A DNA stretch of 64,000 bases from Paracentrotus lividus (taxonomy: Eukaryota > Echinodermata > Echinoidea > Camarodonta > Echinidae), in assembly GCA_940671915.1 (NCBI GenBank), contig CALNVZ010003426.1:11684734-11748733 (forward strand), given 5' to 3'. The position numbers and the translations under genes were made by a program. The notes beneath the pieces were generated by a model, which made no database searches, was not told the DNA's origin, and saw nothing but the letters and a program-made list of their open reading frames with translations. Below are positions 23,359 through 36,100 of this stretch, in pieces. Each line of letters begins with the position of its first letter. Positions within the stretch are counted from its first letter, which is position 1.

Positions 23359-26300
23359 AGAGTAATATATGAACCAGAAAATAGTAATACTTCAAATTTT
23401 GTCCCTGAAACATTATCCTTCACCAAATTGTTAGAATTAAAACTCTTTTCTATATTAAGACTATAAATGGTTGATATATATATGTAGGCCTATATGTAGG
23501 CCCTACATGTTCAATCTCTATTTCCAGAATAGGCTGAAAATGATTTTTGCCTCGAAAGGAACTATCCATCTATCCAATCCATCTCCTCTGAGCATCCTGT
23601 ATCAATGAAGCTGTCTCTGAGAACTTTCCTCCTAAATTCCCAATGCCCTATCCGTCACATTCGGTACACTTCAAAACTGATCTTTTGCCACTAGAGATTT
23701 AAATGTTTTGGGAAAAATAGTTGGTTAAAGAATAACATCTCTGCCTAGGTCTATAATTTGTTCAATTCAGAACCTTGGAGAGAAATAAATTTTAAAGATA
23801 TTTTTTAACAACATATAGGCCTACTATGTGTCGGCAACTCTGTCCATCTGAAGATCAGGGGCAGTGCCTAAAACATAGTACATAATTCAATTTTAGATCA
23901 CAACCTTGAGGCAGTGATAAAAGGCCATTTTACAATGGAGGCTTAGGCCTACATGAAAATCCAGTATATCAATCATATGAGAGACCCGCTGATCATAGAC
24001 TGATGCAACCCTCCCCCACTGCCCAAGCACTGAAAGTCTTTCGCAATCTCTGTAAAAAAAAATTGTCCTTTCTATAAAAACTTTTGTCCACCCCCTTTAC
24101 TTTACTATAGGCCCTATACTTTTGGCATGATCACTAAGAAGGTAAGGCCCCTCAAGCCCCGCCCCCCCACGCCCCAAACCAAACCCATCAACCTATATGA
24201 CCCCTCTATACAATCCACAAAACAATCGTAGCTTTTTAGTCTTTCCCATTCCAATTCCATTTCTCTGACAGAAGGAAGAAATCTTGTCACAAAAATCTGG
24301 GCAATGATACATGGTGCCTTTCGTTCCTCTCCCACAAAAGTAAACAAGCTCACAAAAAATTGTTATCACTTCCCCTGAAAACAAACTTGGAATAAAGTTG
24401 CTGATCCCTTCTCCCTTTCCACTCCATATCACAAACATATGACAGCTCCATACCACTAGGGGATCAGCATATTTTGTTCAGGTCAAAGGTCAGTGACCTC
24501 TACAACCCTGCATGTGTTATACAATCCAATAGTTGCCAGTGGCACATACATTCACAGACAATCTATTTCTTTCAAAGTTTGGCTAAAGATCAAATAATTG
24601 AGGTAGCTGAGATGGAGTCGAGAGATTCAGAACAAATATACAAAAGGCACAGTTATGTATACACAGACATACAATATGCAACTCACAAATATATTGCACA
24701 TTGCAATTAACATAAATGTAGGCCTACATGCATGAAGAAATGATATCCCCTCCCCTCACATTTACAACAACAAAAATCTTTAATTGTTGACAAATTATTT
24801 TTTTTGATGGCTTTGAATATCTGCTACAAAAATATAGGCCCGAATGTTTCTTTCAAGAATAATTGAATGTAGTCCACACTTGTTACTACAGGTCTCTATG
24901 TAGCAGAGCATATTCTTGGCTTGGATTGGTCACCTCCGTTGAGTACACAATAAACTTTTGTTAAACAATCTTACCAATGAGTTAAATAACTCAAATCAAC
25001 ACTTCAAAAGGGACTGGTATCTTATGAGTAGGCATAACAACACAAAAAATAAACATCCCACAATGGTCAATAGCATATTTCAATCCTTGTTTGAAAAAAA
25101 AAGAAACATGCTTGTCACATGTACATGTAGGCCTAGTTTTCTAAGAACAAAGAAGTTAGATCCATACATTACGCCCCATATAATTTGAACTTCATACTAG
25201 TACATTATATTAATAAAAACATTGAACTGTAGAATGCGTTACATCCCAATTACATTGAGATTTTTATCTACGATTTGATGTTTAAAATATGTACAGTTGT
25301 GTATTTATGAAAATGATTCCAGGTAAAAATATTCTGAATGAAGGATTGACTTGGAAAAAGACCGGATAATTCCCTGTTCATGTTTCTTTCATGACATATT
25401 ACAGCAATAATTTTTTTTTTTTAATTCTGCCTAGTTTTTAGGTTCCAAAGTTTAAATGGGGTACCTGCTTGTATTGAACATTCTGACTACAAAGGACATG
25501 GAAAGGGTCCAAAATTAATCGTGGACAGGTTCAACTACATGTAAACCCCAGGGGAAAGAGTTCATACTGTGTTACAACTAGATCTATAATTGAAAGAAAA
25601 TGTGTAGCATATGTCGCCCAGTTTGTGTGCGGGCCCAGTCAAAGCTATCACAATGTGTAACAACACAAATGTTGTCCACAGCTCAAGAGGTCATGTCTTT
25701 TCTTGAAAAGCTAGTAGTGCTTGTTGGCGTTGTTTTTAGGTCTTAAAGTGCTCTTTCCATATTCACATTTATGACAGCTTTTGATAACATTTACATGTAG
25801 GCCCTGTATAGTTCCTCCAATTGAGGCATCTGTTATCAATTTTGGTTATTATAAATACATGTATGTCCAATTGAACAGTTTAAGAAATCGCCATAATTTC
25901 ATGCATATCTTTTTTAAACAAGGGTTGTTCTTTATTCCCCAAAAGATTGCCAGACATAGCAACAACTGATATATGCAAACATAGTTAATTACTACGTCCC
26001 CAGGAAACAAACATCCATAAATCATAATGCAAGAAACCTGGTCTATTTCAGCCTCCAGAATACAAAATAAAAAAAAGAAAATTTATAAAAAATGTAAAAC
26101 TAGTTGACAGCAAGTTCAAGTTTCAGTCATGCCACCTGCACAGGATCCTTCGCATGTATAGGCCTACAAGTACAGTACCTGTAATACAAACTCATTTGCA
26201 AAGTGAGAAGTATTTTGAGACAGTCGAGGGGGAAATATTTGCCATTTTTGGGCAACATGTGCCAAGTTCATTTTAGCGAAATCCTGATGAGATGCGTGTC

Positions 26301-27268
26301 ATTGTAATCGACTTTGACAGGTTGACATGAGCCAGTAATGAGATTTCTTAAGCAGTTTCGCATGACATGAGGTGAAACCGTATCCAATGCCTATTTACAG
26401 GCCGTGAATAGATTCCAGCTATTTTCATTGTGATTAGACCCAAAATGAGAGGAGAATACTTTTGTTACTTCATCATATTATGTCTGTGTCGAGACGATAG
26501 CTGGTGGCATGGGTAGTAATGCGGTGTAGACGCATAGCTGTAGAATTATGTATGGCAAAAAGTTACATTTTAAATTTTAATGCTTTTCAGATATTTTCAT
26601 TTCATTACAGAAGAATAGCTGATGGCACTATAAGGAGGGCATTTAAAGCAGAATGCATAGCATTAAAAGCTGATCAAGAGCTACAACATTAGTAGGCTGT
26701 TAACATTGTGTTAGGGTGCTATCTCACTTCACGGAGACGTCTCCGCGAAGTGAGATAGCACCCTTAGCATTCAACTGGTCCTCGGCTCACAGCATTATTA
26801 TCATGATTGAGTTCCATGAAGAATACGTTTTTATACTTGCCACATTTCCACACCCCTCTCTTCTTTCTTATTTAATTCTATTCCAAACTTGGATATCAAG
26901 GTTATACCTTATTATAGTGGAACCTGCCAAGTGAGTTCTTACCATGAATGAAAGAGTGAATTAGTAAATACCAAAAATGATTGCAAAAGGGATCAGAATG
27001 TGTAAAATTCTATTGCTCTGATGGTAAAAACAAATTACTGACGATTCAGATCAAATGGAAGTCATTTACTATCTTAAAACAGTGAAAACAAATGCTCGAC
27101 ACATGACCAGGCGGTGCAAGGCATGCTGTTTGAAAAGCAATGGTTTTTAACATTTTAATATGGAATTATAGAAATATTAAAAGTAAAGCAAGAAATTGGC
27201 TTTAAATTTCAAGGGATTCCGGACTGACCTACATGTATGTACATGTAATTCATGTTGGGAAAATGAGC
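23359..27268. other. Non-coding AT-rich stretch
   Basis: Contains only the 52-bp palindrome at 26713 and several AGGCCTA motifs. Also nothing recognisable in 19418-20414, 21368-22914 and 27727-28944. Confidence 0.5.
26713..26764. mobile_element. 52-bp near-perfect palindrome, mini foldback element
   Basis: AGGGTGCTATCTCACTTC and GAAGTGAGATAGCACCCT flank a GGAGACGTCTCC core with one mismatch. TTA lies on both sides of GGGTGC...GCACCC, consistent with a minimal PIF/Harbinger-type element. Confidence 0.6.
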
Positions 27269-27726
27269 TTAAAGGTAGTGTCAGCCTTTTGCAGGCAAAA
27301 ATAGTAAATTTCTAGTTTTTGAGAGGATATAGTAGTATACCAATGATTATATCATCCCACAACATGATTAAGCTCAAATGTGTATGTTTGTCATTATATT
27401 GCGATTATCAAAATTCATTCCTATTTTTTCGAACCTCGAAAAATATACCGTACGGTGCGAACCGCTGATCGTTAGCGCAGAGAATAATGCACGCTGATGC
27501 GCCGTGTGTATATTGCTGTGTGCGGTCCGTGCCGCACGCGCTGTAATATCAACGATGTTGATGGAGAGCTGGTCAAGATTGGTAGTCAGTTTTTTGTTTC
27601 GTATTACTGATCTAGGCAACCTATGACAGTAAGATTGAATAGACAGTATAGGTCGATCATATTCTACAGTTATGCCAAGTTGCATTAGTTTTCGCAATTT
27701 GTGAAAAAGGCTGATACTACCTTTAA
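27269..27726. mobile_element. TTAA-flanked MITE, copy B
   Basis: Ends TTAAAGGTAGTGTCAGCCTT and AAGGCTGATACTACCTTTAA. About 458 bp. The 131-codon minus-strand frame across it is incidental. Confidence 0.78.
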
Positions 27727-28944
27727 TCATTAAATTATAATTTGAATCCCATTCATTGTTACTGGACACCAGATAGAATCAAAATGTGTCACTGAATTGC
27801 CAATCAAGACCAGTGAAACATTTTTCTTTTGGATTTCCTGTAACATTGGGGTGAAAGAAAAAACAGAGGTTCAATGTTAGGGATTATTTGTCAATATTTA
27901 CATTTCCAAGGTGCATGTTTCATTGCTTTCTCATCAATTCACTGCACTTCTGACATACATAGCCCTATATTATTTGATGTCAATGTAGTTGCCTATGTCA
28001 ATTCTAAAATACCAATCAATTATCTTTTCATAACTATATAGCTTATGATCTAATTATACAAATCATAATTGAGGAAAATATACTGAACAAAGTTTAACAA
28101 TACCTTTAAGAGAAGCCCTTTAATTGGTGCAGGGGAACATTAGCTAAACATTCACCTATTGATTCAATTTCTACTTCATATCTTTATTTTTCTTATTTCT
28201 TTAAGAGTTACTTATTTATCTATAGATCTGCCTTTATTTCAAGAAGTCCTTTCTTAGTGTGTTTATAAGCAACATTAATCTTTACTTTTCTTATGCAATT
28301 TGAATGTCATTATGTGAGCATACAAAAATCTAAGACTTGGCCAACTCTTGATCAATCTTACATATATCTGTCTATGGAAGTTGTTTCTTTGTGTGTTTAC
28401 AAGGAAGATCAAACTCCAATCAGTTGCTTATTATTTGATTGTCATCACCCAGATGTTATACAATTTCAACATTACAATCTATTTTTTATTTATGTCTAAC
28501 TTTAACTTTCATTGCATTTTGGTTGACATAGGCCTATTCAGTTAGAATCCAAGATTTGATCTTACTTGGCTGGGCTGGTTTTCAAGTTCTCAAGAACTCT
28601 TTATTGATATTACGAATAGCTGTGTTATGAGAAACCCTTGAATTGTGTTTGCAAGGGCAGATTATACCCCAATTAATGGGCCATGATTCACCCCTATAAG
28701 CACTTAAACAAGGTCCTGATAGAAGTGTCTGGTGAGCCACAATAAACTAGCGCAATAAAGACACAAAAGGCCTTATATCTACAATGTACATGTGTTCAAG
28801 GTAAAAAGGAAACTTGTGTACATAAATTGTATTTAGACTTTGTCAGATCAAGATTACACAAGGGTGGACTTTCCCTTTAAAGCAAGAGCGAACTGACCAA
28901 TATTATGTGTTGTCTCACATTGACTTAACATGACATACGAATAT

Positions 28945-29113
28945 GACGAGTTCAGGAGTAACATGAAAACACATCTATTCAGGTCTTAGTAGATATAACT
29001 TTTATGAACCCAGTGCACTATTTTGATTTCTAGTATGTATTCTGTTTCTTATGCACATAGAGACATGGAATTTTACCAATGTGTCATGCGCTATACTAAA
29101 ACTTATTATTATT
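28945..29113 (+). mobile_element. 3' end of a 5'-truncated non-LTR retrotransposon
   Basis: FRSNMKTHLFRS then stop (28951-28989) is typical of the C-terminus of CR1/L2-like reverse transcriptase ORFs. About 100 bp later comes GCGCTATA...TTATTATTATTAT, a microsatellite-type tail. Confidence 0.55.
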
Positions 29114-30149
29114 ATACGCCTTTACTACATATACTTGGAACATAATTATTCCGATTTCATAGGCCCTAGTGATAGGCTAGAGGGTTATCATTCAAGCGAG
29201 TCTATATTATAAGACTACACTGCTAAGAATGTTGCACTATGGGTTAGGAACTGGGCCCTATATGGTCTGAGAGCTAGAGCCTAATAAGGAAATTCGATGA
29301 TGACCACAAACTAATAAAGAATGTGCATCTCGTTGTACATGTAGGTCACTAGTTCAGACATAACTCTACATAAACCTAACTAGGCTTGGGGGGGGGGGGG
29401 GTGAATGGCCATTTCTACAGACTGTATTCGGAACAAAATGAAAATGTAGGCCTACATCAATTCTAACTCAGAAAGGTCATACAAGCAATAGGTCAACCAG
29501 AACTCTATTCCTGATTGTCTGCATGTGCAATAATGAGAGTGTAAGATCAAGGTCACTGCGGGCAGAGCATTAGATAATTTCATGACAGATTGAATCGAGA
29601 GACGGAAAGGTTTAGAATGCCTGGTATGTAAACCAACTCCTGTTGTGAAAATTGATGGAAAGATCACTTTTTGACAGATTTAAATGATTGTGCTTTCCAG
29701 TTTCCTATGTTTGAATGGATTCCAAACCTTCATATTGACAGCATGCTGTCATAATCACAATCACTTTACTTAAAGTGTAACTTTACAACCAATCAATAAA
29801 AATAGCAACTTAAAGCAAAGAGCATGTACAACACAATGGTGCCCATTATTATATTAATTAATAAAAATTAAATAAAATGCCTTTTTAGAAACATCTCTCA
29901 CATACTCCGGACATGTCAACCTGGCAGTAGCAAATCTAGTGGTTTATTGATGAAGTCATAATTTGGAGCGATGGTGAAATGAACAAGATTTATGTTGAAA
30001 ACACCCCTATTTTAATAAAAACAGCAGTTGAAATTAAAAACGCCCTTATTTTCAGGAAAGTGTCAACGTCGCCAAAAGGCTGAAAAAATAGACCCACTCT
30101 GATGCTTTCTGCGGACACGCATGAGTAGCACATCATGTGGCAAGTGAAC

Positions 30150-30174
30150 NNNNNNNNNNNNNNNNNNNNNNNNN
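30150..30174. other. 25-N assembly gap
   Basis: A run of N. The true gap size is unknown. Sequence on the two sides should not be assumed contiguous. Confidence 1.
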
Positions 30175-33100
30175 TCAGGTTTTGTCACGAATTGACTTCT
30201 GTTGCTGTCGCAACTGTTATTTCTGTATCAAAATTTAATTTTGTTTTCATTTCACTGGTCAGGAAAAAATATTTGAATTATTTGGATCTTCAAGTCTTTA
30301 TTTATAATTTGAAAAATCAAACAATGTTTTTGCGAAGGCCTTGAACTTCGAAATAAAACCGCAAGCATTCTTTCTCAATTACGTTCATGTTGACCTTCGC
30401 CTGACCTTTGCGCAATCCTGGTCAATGCTTGGGCAATTTGAACATTTTCTAAATCGCTCTTAAACTGCTGTCCAGTCTCAAGATCTGTTATTATGGCAGA
30501 AGGCGTGAATTCAGCATAGGTTGATGCCTAATTTCAGGGTTATATTCCATCAAATTTGATAACCGAATTTTATTGCAAACCGAGAGACGACATTCTCACA
30601 AGAAAGAATACCCAAGGCAAGGTGCGGCTGTACTTTATCCAGTTCATTGTTTAAATTGATTTTGTGGTTTTTGCCCGGTATGACTAGAAGATGAGAAATG
30701 CCACATATCTTCAACTTGGGATCTGTATAATAGTGCGGCTATTTATTCATATATTTGCAGGAAATAGGATAGCAATCTTATTGTAGTAGTCATTGTGATG
30801 TAGTAAGAATAGATATTGCTGTTTTTATTGTCTTGGCCATAACAAATGAACTTATTAGTTATGAACATACATACTTGCTATTTATTGAAAGAAAAAAAAT
30901 GAAAAAAAAAAAATAAGATATTAATGTCTTATGCATATATAACACTATACAATTTTTTTTTTTTTTTTTTTTTTTTTTTATTTTAAGAAACAGCATCAAT
31001 TATATTGCCTTTAATAAATTTAAGAATATAAGATAAAATAATAATTCTACTTCTGCTGCTTTTATTCATGAATACTTTGTAAGTTATCTTGAAGTTCAAA
31101 AGTCCATTCTACTTGCAAACAAACTCCCATGACTCTACCTATAAAAAGAGTGAATTGGGTTGTAACACATAATAGAGTCATAAATGAATGCAAAAGAGAG
31201 AAAAGGGATTCTTTCTAAGCTATGGAAGGCAAGAGAGAATATAGTCATAAATTGTTCTCTTCCGTAGTTGTGAAATGAAGGAATTTGCCAGAAAGTCTTC
31301 AATCTTACAAGCAGAATAGTTTCGATTCCAGCTCCCAACTTAAAACCTCCAAATTAAGATTCTCTGAAAATTTGCAAACAAGATGCACCCGACTTTGCGG
31401 AAAAGTTTCCGCTTTTGGAGGATCTTCTTCGTTCCGCCTGCCCCATGATTTAAAGCTAACATGACCTTGCCTCGAGAGAGTCCCTATTATCTCTTTGCCG
31501 AGAACTAGAAAAGCTCAACGTTAGGACAAATATAGAAGCCCCCTTATATCGCAACGATCCGAGTCTGCGTAAAGCTCTGCATGCCGTTGTGCGAAGTAGA
31601 TGGGATGGCGGCTGTCGGTATTTGAGAATATGCTTATGGGCTTTTGAAGTGCAAAAAGTACAGGGCCTATCCTATTCCTGTGACTTTTGTTGTTTCGCGA
31701 GTACCATATGATTGCGTAGTATGGAAGGATATACATGTAGGGCCTATATAATGCGGAAGAGTGCAAATGAAAAGTTGATGTTCGTTCTTTCTCTACAATA
31801 TTTGAGCAAGTTGTGTAGAATGGCTCGCTTAGAAATTATTATCTCAGTACCCGCATTCTGTCATACTCCTTTACATCTTCTCTGCTCAAAAGAACAATGC
31901 CATATAAATCACTTCAGAGATCAAGTGATAGGAATTTCAAATTTTTTGTCAATTTTGTTGTTATATTTGCGTAATCAAGCATTGGTTTTTTTACTGCTCT
32001 AAAATTATTGCAAGGTGTGAAGGACAAGAACTACTCTAAAGAATTTCATATTAGAATATGTATTATATTGCAGTGTCTTCCTATCTGAGGCGTAACACAC
32101 TATTCATGTTATTACCTGTATTTTGAGGAATTTGAAGCAAGGTATGTTTTTCGCAACATTTGCTCTGGACAACGACGAATCATCCTTCTATGCTGAGCTT
32201 TCAGGAAAGCCAATATTTAATTAAAATCAGTTTACACAGATAAATTCAATAAATCTAATACAACTTTGCTAATTTGATACGGCATCGTTACTCTTATGCG
32301 CTCATTAATTGTTTATGTCTATTGTGCAGCCATGAGGGAGAATTGTGTCTTTGGATTTCAGACAATTGAAATAAACTAACAAAATCAAGCTTTTTCACTG
32401 GAGTGTGAAATCCTGGCTTTAAAGGATCACGACATCCAGGGTAGCCTGCGTAATATCTAACTATTTCTGGCTCCCTTTAATCCTAGTGGATAATTTTATC
32501 AACATTGTTTTGTTCGAAGAGCGACGGACTGGCAAGGACAAAATGAGATTACTTGAACTATTTCCTCTTTCGTGGTTTTAAAGTAAGCTCATCAGGTCTG
32601 TGTCGCTTCTCCCATTGCGGTTTTGAGGTGCAGCCAAATACGAAGCCGGGCTACGCGTAGGCACGCAACTTTCATTGCATTGAGGTTGAAATTTGAAGCA
32701 TATTGAACGGTCAATGTGTTTTGATCTGTCTGCTTGTACACAGTTTTTCTTAGCGGTTTCAGGCAATACTAGTTAAATTAGAAGATAGAAATACAACCAA
32801 GACTGCCACATATCTGTGAAGACTTGTTGATGTGATGAATTTTAAACCTGAATTTAATTTTTTTATTATTGACTTACTTATATAGGCCTATATCAATTCT
32901 CTTGTTAGCATTGACCGAGGAAGATGTTCACGAAATAGTGAAACAAGATCACAGAGATTCAAGGGTCGCGAGACAATCGGGCACGTACCTTGTAATATCA
33001 GTCAATTCCTTATAGAACAAACGTTCTTGTAAATTTGGGGCTTTTACTCTTCTGGAATATATACTTGTACATGTATCTTTTTCTTCTTCTTCTCGGTCCT

Positions 33101-36100
33101 TTCTTTTAATTTTTTGTTGTATTTGTGAATTTAGAATTATCAGACTATATATAGAACATTACTTCATTATGATTAGACTATGAACAATGTAACACAACGA
33201 GCATGAGATCAGTATCATCCCTTTGTTTTTCAAAGGTTACTCGTGATAAAAGAATCCGTGCATTGTCGGTTATGATGTCAAATAACTCCATACCTATCAC
33301 TCTTACCATCGCTTTAAACCGCCAGTCAACTGGCTAATTAACCCTCTGATCTAACTTGTCGCCTGAAATCACCTCTTAATCTCGATGGATCATCTCGGGA
33401 TTAGTGGGGATAGGCTAGCCTAAGTGCAACCCCTTCTTACTTCTTATATTGCAGTTGGTTTAAGCTCTTGTAGATTATTCAGAAGTGTAAAGGGGTGGTG
33501 TTCATTAATTGATCCTTCAAGGTTTTATGAAATGTGACTTCAGTGTCATATATTAGTTCATACTCAAATATATTAGATGTGAGAATTATCTTGCCTCTAT
33601 GATGTCTCTGATGTACCAAAGTGGCGTTCCATGACTTGAAGAATCTTTGGTAAAAGGAGATTAGAGGACTTTGACGAACATACAATTCTCGTACATATAG
33701 CGATGTCCTAAGGAAATCATTGTTCCAAATCACTTGAATGCGTGATTGTCCTAGATCAATGAACTGTATTTGTATTCCTGTTCAATGTTGAGTGGATACT
33801 GGTTGAATATATCAAGACAAGCACACTTCACATTTCTAAATGCTTTTTTTGTAATCATGCGTTTTCCTTTTAACATAACAATGAAATCTACCTACTAATG
33901 AGTTACTCTTCATATGGATATGTAAATCATTATCTTCAGTGTGTTGATCCAAGATCTTTTATCTTCCATTGATTTCTATTGAGAATCTGTTCTGAGAGAT
34001 GCGTATTATAACATAGATATATGCATTGATGCTAGGCTCAGTCGCACATTCCTATAAGCTTGTACAAGTGCCTGCAGACAAGCAGTCTACATTGTATGAA
34101 ACTAGATTATCAATTAATCTCTTATTAATCAAGTTACGGACTCTTTATTAGCATTGCCACTGACCAGGCCACACAATTTTTGCGATGTTAACGTCGTATT
34201 GTCTTGTTTACATTATTGACCCACGAGCCTTACAGACAATTTGCCAGATTGCTCTGTTTTCGTCACATCAGCGTGATTTGTATTCCCAGTCGCTGCACTT
34301 AAATGGGCGACAAATACACGCCTATTAGCTCTTAATGCAATTAGGAAGGGCGTGCATCTGGATTTGACTCAAATGTTAATGTAGGAGCGTGGAAACAGGG
34401 ACAAATTTGAATTTGCTGAGACAAACCAGACTAAGCTCCCGCAATAAAGAACATTTTGAAGGAACGATTTGACTCATGCATGGAGAGAAAACAAAAAAAA
34501 GACGTCTGGAGGAAGCAAAGAAACGTACACAGTTTGCTACAACCTTGTAGGGTGTAACCGATGCTGGGCAAAATTGGCAACCCGTCCTAATGACAACGCG
34601 AGTCTGAGCTAACGAGCTCCTTAATTGAATTACTCGTCAGGCCGTTTGACGCACTTTGGAAATAGCGTCTGACGTACAGAGGTATCCTAATGCTACCAAT
34701 TTATCTGCTGATGCCTGTTTATTTTAGGCCAATTATGGCTTAATTGATGAAGGTTAAACTCGACACATTGTTAATATCGCACAGTCTGAAATAAAACACG
34801 AATTTAACCTCAACATTTAAAGCTCCCAGTTGTTATTTACGCAGCGCATGTTTCACCAGGGTTGTGTGTGTATGTACAGGTGGCAATGCCATGCAATCTA
34901 GATGAATGTACATGTGTAGTGTTCGTTGACAGCGCAATACATGACCCACCTTGTGACGACTCATATCCAGATGCCTTGCAAATTGCATAGCCTGGAGATG
35001 ATTGCTGCCTCAAACTTGTTCAATGTAATAGACAGAGGTAAGAAGATAATAGACTGCATGTAATCAAACCCTTCTGTTCTTTAGCAGAATTACAACAAGA
35101 CCATCACACCAGAGAGCTGACAAACATAGTATGTTGCACGTACGACAATTAAAAGAAGTGATATTTTAGCCTTGTGATGCAGAGTCAATGAGAGTTAAGG
35201 TGATGTCGATAAGTGGCACAGAGTATTACATTTCCCGACTGTGTGCTAATAGAAAAATGGGTAAGTATATTAATTGACTATTAGGGACAGGGCCCATTAA
35301 TAATGTTGTCCATCATTCTGTCTTCTCTATTTATTGTTCAATTAATAGCTTGTGATCGAAAATGGGGGGCGTGTAAGTTAGATGTGCTTGGGAAGAATTT
35401 AGAAATCTTTTAGAACTAACTTACCTACAAAACATCTATCATTGGCCAGTGACTTTTTTTGTTTTTAACAGTGACCATCCCGTGGACCGTGTAATTAAAG
35501 TAAAGGTCTTGTCCTAAAGTAGGCGATTGTTGCCTGAAAAGATGGCGATTATAGACCTTCCTACCGACCTTATCATACACTAGGCTTACACGAAACCATG
35601 CGACCACACAAACGAGAGGCTACATGTAGTTAGCAATTGTCCTAAACTCCGATCTCCTGGTTGGGGACAGCCCTTAATATTAGACTGAGAGGTATGAAGT
35701 GAAAAAGAAAAAGTTATCACAAATGGCCATTATGTTCCTGTAAGCCACATTCATTATATGAACTAATAATTCCTTGTTGCATTCTTTCTCTCCCAGCAGG
35801 AGACGACCAACGCCGCAACCGGACGGCGACCCCCATCTCAACCTCGCACCACCCACCCCACAACCACAGCAGCATAGCAGCAACAACCAACCAACAAGAG
35901 CATGCCTACGGCAAGATCTCAAACAATCCGTTTCCTGGCGTCTCACACCCCCAGCATGTCGTTGCCCCCTCCTCCGTACTCCGCCAAGAAACTCATATGC
36001 CACCAACACATGCACCACACCAGCACACCCCCCAGCACTCTGTGTCCTGCCGCCGTCTGCAGCACGCCGTTCCGCAGCAGCCCGTCTTGGATTAGGCGTC

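Noticed and set aside
27374-27769. 131-codon minus-strand open frame
   Set aside because: Spans a TTAA-flanked MITE and its flank. The related copy at 22915 does not keep it open.
30135-30344. Open frame crossing the N gap
   Set aside because: Runs through 25 unknown bases, so the reading frame is meaningless.
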